A program made the translations under genes and the position numbers. A stretch of DNA of 64,000 nucleotides from Hydrogenophaga intermedia. Its GTDB lineage: Bacteria; Pseudomonadota; Gammaproteobacteria; Burkholderiales; Burkholderiaceae_C. Location of the stretch: the NCBI RefSeq assembly GCF_000723405.1, contig NZ_CCAE010000010.1, forward strand, positions 1 to 64,000. Reading direction: 5' to 3'. A model generated the notes under the pieces. The model was not told where the DNA came from. It did not search any database and saw only the letters and a list, made by a program, of their open reading frames with translations. Below, piece after piece: positions 61,794-64,000 of this stretch (position 1 is its first letter; each line of letters starts with the position of its first letter).

Positions 61794-63335
61794 CTACTTG
61801 AGCACCCAGCCGGAGCCGTCGAACACGGCCTTCTTGCCCTTGTTGGGCCCGGCCTGCACCACGCGCTCGTCGCCCTTCTTCGGCGCCGCGCCTGCGCCGC
61901 CCGAGGGCTTGTCGTCCTTCTTCTCGGGGAACAGGTAGGTCATGGCCTGCTCGGTCGCTTCCTGCGCGCGCGTCGCGTCGCCGAAGTTCGCCGTGAGCGC
62001 CTTGGTGTAGATCTCCTGGCGCACCTTCTCGGGACTGTCGCCCTTGGTCGTGGCCGCCAGCTTCAAGCCCTCGGCCATGTCCTTCGCCATGCCTGCGGTA
62101 ACGTAAGCCTGCGCGAGCTTCACCTCCGCCGGCGCGTTCGTGTCGGTCTTAGGTACCGCGTCGATCACCCCGGTGCGCACCGCCTCCAGGTCCGCGGGCG
62201 TGGCCTTCGGGTTGCGCTGCTGGTGCAGCGCCACGGCCGCCTTCTGCTTGGCGGTCCGGTCGTCCACCTCACGCTGCGCGGACGCCGCAGCGCGGCCTTC
62301 GGCGGCCGCGGCGCGATTGTCCTGGCGCAGCAGCAGGTTGTTGCGAAACTCGTTCTGCGAGAAGTTGAACAGGGCCTGCGGGTCGCGCACGATGTTCAGG
62401 CCGGCCATCAGCTCGTCGCGGTTCTTGAACGAGGCCTTGGGCAGCGGGTTGCCGTCATCGTCGGTGCGCTCGATCGAGATCACGCCCGTCTTGGGGTCGA
62501 CCGTCACGCCGCTCACCCGCGCGCCATCGGGCACGTACTTGTCGTAGAAGCGGCCCGCGGCCTCCAGGTCGCCCGAGACGATGGCGGCCTGCACCTTGTC
62601 CAGCTCGGCATTGCGCTCGGCCGTCTCGCGCTGGATCTTGCCCAGGGCCATTTCCTGGTTCTGCTTGGCCATGGCCGTGGCTTCCTTCACGCGGCCGGCC
62701 TTCATGAGCTGCCCAGCGTGGTACTGGCCCAGCTCGAGGTGGTCGTCGGGCGTCATTTCGCGCGCGGTGCCGTCCGGGTTGGTCAGGCGCTTCTGCGTCC
62801 ACTCGCCCACCGAGGCCTCGATGCCGCGCAGCTCGTCGTCGAGCGCAGCCTGCTTGTCCTCGCGTTCCCACTGCTTCTGCTCGCGCGCGAAGCGCTGGTC
62901 ATCGCGCTCCTGGTTCGTGACCTGGTTCTCGACTTCGATGCCGCCGCGCAGGTCGCCGTGCTTCTTGAGCACGCCGGCCATGGCCAGCATCCGGGCCTTG
63001 TTCTGCCCGGCACCGTCCATGCTGCCAGCGGTGCGCTTGCCCAGGAAGTCGGTGACACCCTGCTGCGCGATGACACCGGTCTGCGACGGGTCGGCCTTCG
63101 GGGTGACGGTGTAGCCCTTCTTCGATTCGTCGTAGGCAATGTCGTACTGGCCGCTCTCGGCGGCCGCGCGCAACTCGTCGCCCTGCTCTTGCGTGAAGCC
63201 GACGGACTCCTCGGGCTTGGCCTCGGAGATTTCGCGGATCTCGCGGTCTTTCTGGAAGCGCTGCCCGGTGTCGTAGCCGAACGAGAAACCCTTGAGGGCG
63301 TCCACCAAACCGCTGTAGCGGCCGCGTCGTGCCAT
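61794..63335 (-). CDS. Phage protein of unknown function, virion-gene neighbour
   Basis: A 513-residue soluble protein without signal or membrane segments. It starts MARRGRYSGLVDALKGFSFG, is rich in charged helices with coiled-coil parts (residues 115-215 and 330-370), and has one beta-rich patch (SGVTVDPKTGVISIERTDDD, near residue 275). It ends with a low-complexity linker and KAVFDGSGWVLK, a small terminal motif often seen on phage structural proteins. It is not a family I can name. The position before the giant polyvalent protein, same strand with a 52-base gap, suggests an internal virion or ejection protein. Confidence 0.7.
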   Translation of the reverse strand: MARRGRYSGLVDALKGFSFGYDTGQRFQKDREIREISEAKPEESVGFTQEQGDELRAAAESGQYDIAYDESKKGYTVTPKADPSQTGVIAQQGVTDFLGKRTAGSMDGAGQNKARMLAMAGVLKKHGDLRGGIEVENQVTNQERDDQRFAREQKQWEREDKQAALDDELRGIEASVGEWTQKRLTNPDGTAREMTPDDHLELGQYHAGQLMKAGRVKEATAMAKQNQEMALGKIQRETAERNAELDKVQAAIVSGDLEAAGRFYDKYVPDGARVSGVTVDPKTGVISIERTDDDGNPLPKASFKNRDELMAGLNIVRDPQALFNFSQNEFRNNLLLRQDNRAAAAEGRAAASAQREVDDRTAKQKAAVALHQQRNPKATPADLEAVRTGVIDAVPKTDTNAPAEVKLAQAYVTAGMAKDMAEGLKLAATTKGDSPEKVRQEIYTKALTANFGDATRAQEATEQAMTYLFPEKKDDKPSGGAGAAPKKGDERVVQAGPNKGKKAVFDGSGWVLK

Positions 63336-63336
63336 G

Positions 63337-64000
63337 TCAGTCTCCTTGCGCGGGCTCCTGCCCGCATTCGCTCACGGCCTGGCGCAGCCGTTGCATCGGT
63401 TGGTCGACGGCCGCAGCGATGGCCCGCAGCCGCTCAGCGAGATCGACGAAGGCCTCGGGGTGGTGCTCGCGCAGGTAGCGCACGCGAGCGTCCCCCAGCC
63501 AGGCCGAGCAGCGCATGCAGTCCCCCGACTTGTCGAGGTGCTGGTACATGGCCAGGGCCTGCGGCCACTCGGCCGCGAGGTAGCGCGACACCATGCCGTC
63601 GGTCCAGTTCTCGATCGGGAACAGCAGCTCGATGCCGTCGACCACCTCGCCGCTGCGGTGCGGCCCTTTGAACTGATCCACCGCCTTCTGGCCGCGCACG
63701 ATCAGCGTGACGCCATCGTCGAGCATGCGCTGGTGCATCGGCACGAACTTGCTGCGTGCGCAGCACATGGCGCGGTCCTGAATGGGCTCCGAGAGGGCCA
63801 CCTTGAAGTGGTGCGCCGCCTGGCTGGCACCGAAGGGCACGAGGTCCGATGGCGGCCCGTACACGTGGATCATCTGGTGCACCTTGCCGGGCACGCGCAC
63901 GAAGCGCTCGATGCCCAGCGCCACCACGTCGCGCACCACGCGCTCGGTTTCGGGAAAGGCGTCCCCCGAATCCAGCCAGTACACGGTCATCTGGCTCCAC
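63337..64000 (-). CDS. Phage PAPS-reductase-like protein, N-terminus outside the window
   Basis: At least 221 residues are visible; the frame is open to the window edge. An ATG at 63990 (MTVYWLDSGDAFPET) would make a 217-residue protein, but VYWLDSGDAFPET is the second strand of the PAPS reductase/ATP pyrophosphatase fold and the SGGKDS P-loop must lie before it, so the real start is probably off the edge. Later parts include LFPIENWTDGMVSRYL, and four cysteines in the order CC (RAMCCARSK) and CxxC (SGDCMRCSAW) match the [4Fe-4S] ligands of APS reductase. Its role in a phage is unknown; sulfur metabolism or nucleic acid modification are options. It ends just before the 513-residue gene. Confidence 0.75.
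   Translation of the reverse strand, partial: WSQMTVYWLDSGDAFPETERVVRDVVALGIERFVRVPGKVHQMIHVYGPPSDLVPFGASQAAHHFKVALSEPIQDRAMCCARSKFVPMHQRMLDDGVTLIVRGQKAVDQFKGPHRSGEVVDGIELLFPIENWTDGMVSRYLAAEWPQALAMYQHLDKSGDCMRCSAWLGDARVRYLREHHPEAFVDLAERLRAIAAAVDQPMQRLRQAVSECGQEPAQGD

Larger units (their letters stand above)
53423..64000. mobile_element. Probable prophage: virion-protein end, continuing beyond the window
   Basis: From just after tRNA-Asn to the right edge, the large genes are phage-like: a 2609-residue polyvalent protein, a 513-residue protein of virion-gene type and a PAPS-reductase-like protein. All are on the minus strand with small gaps. No integrase, repressor or lysis gene is in view, so the other end must lie outside. 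The tRNA 3' end as attachment site is an inference; the matching repeat would be beyond the right edge. The small lipoprotein gene at 53522 could belong to either side of the boundary. Confidence 0.65.

Overview
The window is GC-rich DNA from a betaproteobacterium, most likely order Burkholderiales, family Comamonadaceae (Hydrogenophaga-like). This is inferred from the pyrG-kdsA-eno-ftsB block, the many Bug/TctC-type periplasmic binding proteins, the cysI-DUF934-cysH-cysD-cysN sulfate operon, and one copy of a structured repeat that I associate with Comamonadaceae. No rRNA, CRISPR array or insertion sequence was seen. One tRNA (Asn) is present. No gene-free stretch exceeds 300 bases.

Regions 1-53.3 kb are host chromosome. 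0-3.3 kb: a minus-strand catabolic operon (crotonase, family III CoA-transferase, Bug binding protein, fumarylacetoacetate-hydrolase-family enzyme running off the left edge). 3.3-5.7 kb: a WYL-type regulator divergent from an unusual DUF1579-NIPSNAP fusion. 5.7-15.8 kb: core metabolism and housekeeping (coaBC, pyrG, kdsA, eno, ftsB, a NadR-like ATPase, hslO, gamma carbonic anhydrase, a DUF455 ferritin-like protein, dbpA). 15.9-18.1 kb: a translationally coupled pair of soluble signalling kinases. 18.2-25.9 kb: DUF1439 protein, xerD with a second Bug protein, a TAXI-TRAP transporter set with DUF1850, an auxin-efflux-type carrier and a glutathione peroxidase. 26-34.9 kb: livK-like binding lipoprotein, holC-pepA, lptF-lptG, cbiX, cysB-like regulator, an aminotransferase and a Rieske-like protein. 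35-44 kb: hrpA, argA, dsbB, fpr, yggX, an MnmC-C-like oxidase and an orphan protein with a degenerate receiver-like end. 44-51 kb: assimilatory sulfate reduction via APS, followed by a 7Fe ferredoxin and a ferredoxin-NADP reductase. 51-53.3 kb: a TPP riboswitch that apparently controls a TonB-dependent receptor.

From 53.4 kb, just beyond tRNA-Asn, to the right edge lies what looks like the virion-gene end of a prophage or related element, all major genes on the minus strand: a PAPS-reductase-like protein (cut by the window), a 513-residue phage protein, and a 2609-residue 'polyvalent' protein. The last carries two ParB-like modules, a RelA/SpoT-like nucleotidyltransferase module, an HEAAH zincin and a long helical C-terminal part.

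This element holds the most unusual signals. Two of the disordered linkers of the giant gene contain a second, better-biased reading frame: one on the same strand in another frame with a perfect Shine-Dalgarno, one antisense. A perfect 16-bp palindrome whose central 14 bases equal the bacterial parS core sits inside the same gene. Overprinting of phage linkers and a possible phage-borne centromere-like site are the observations I would check first.
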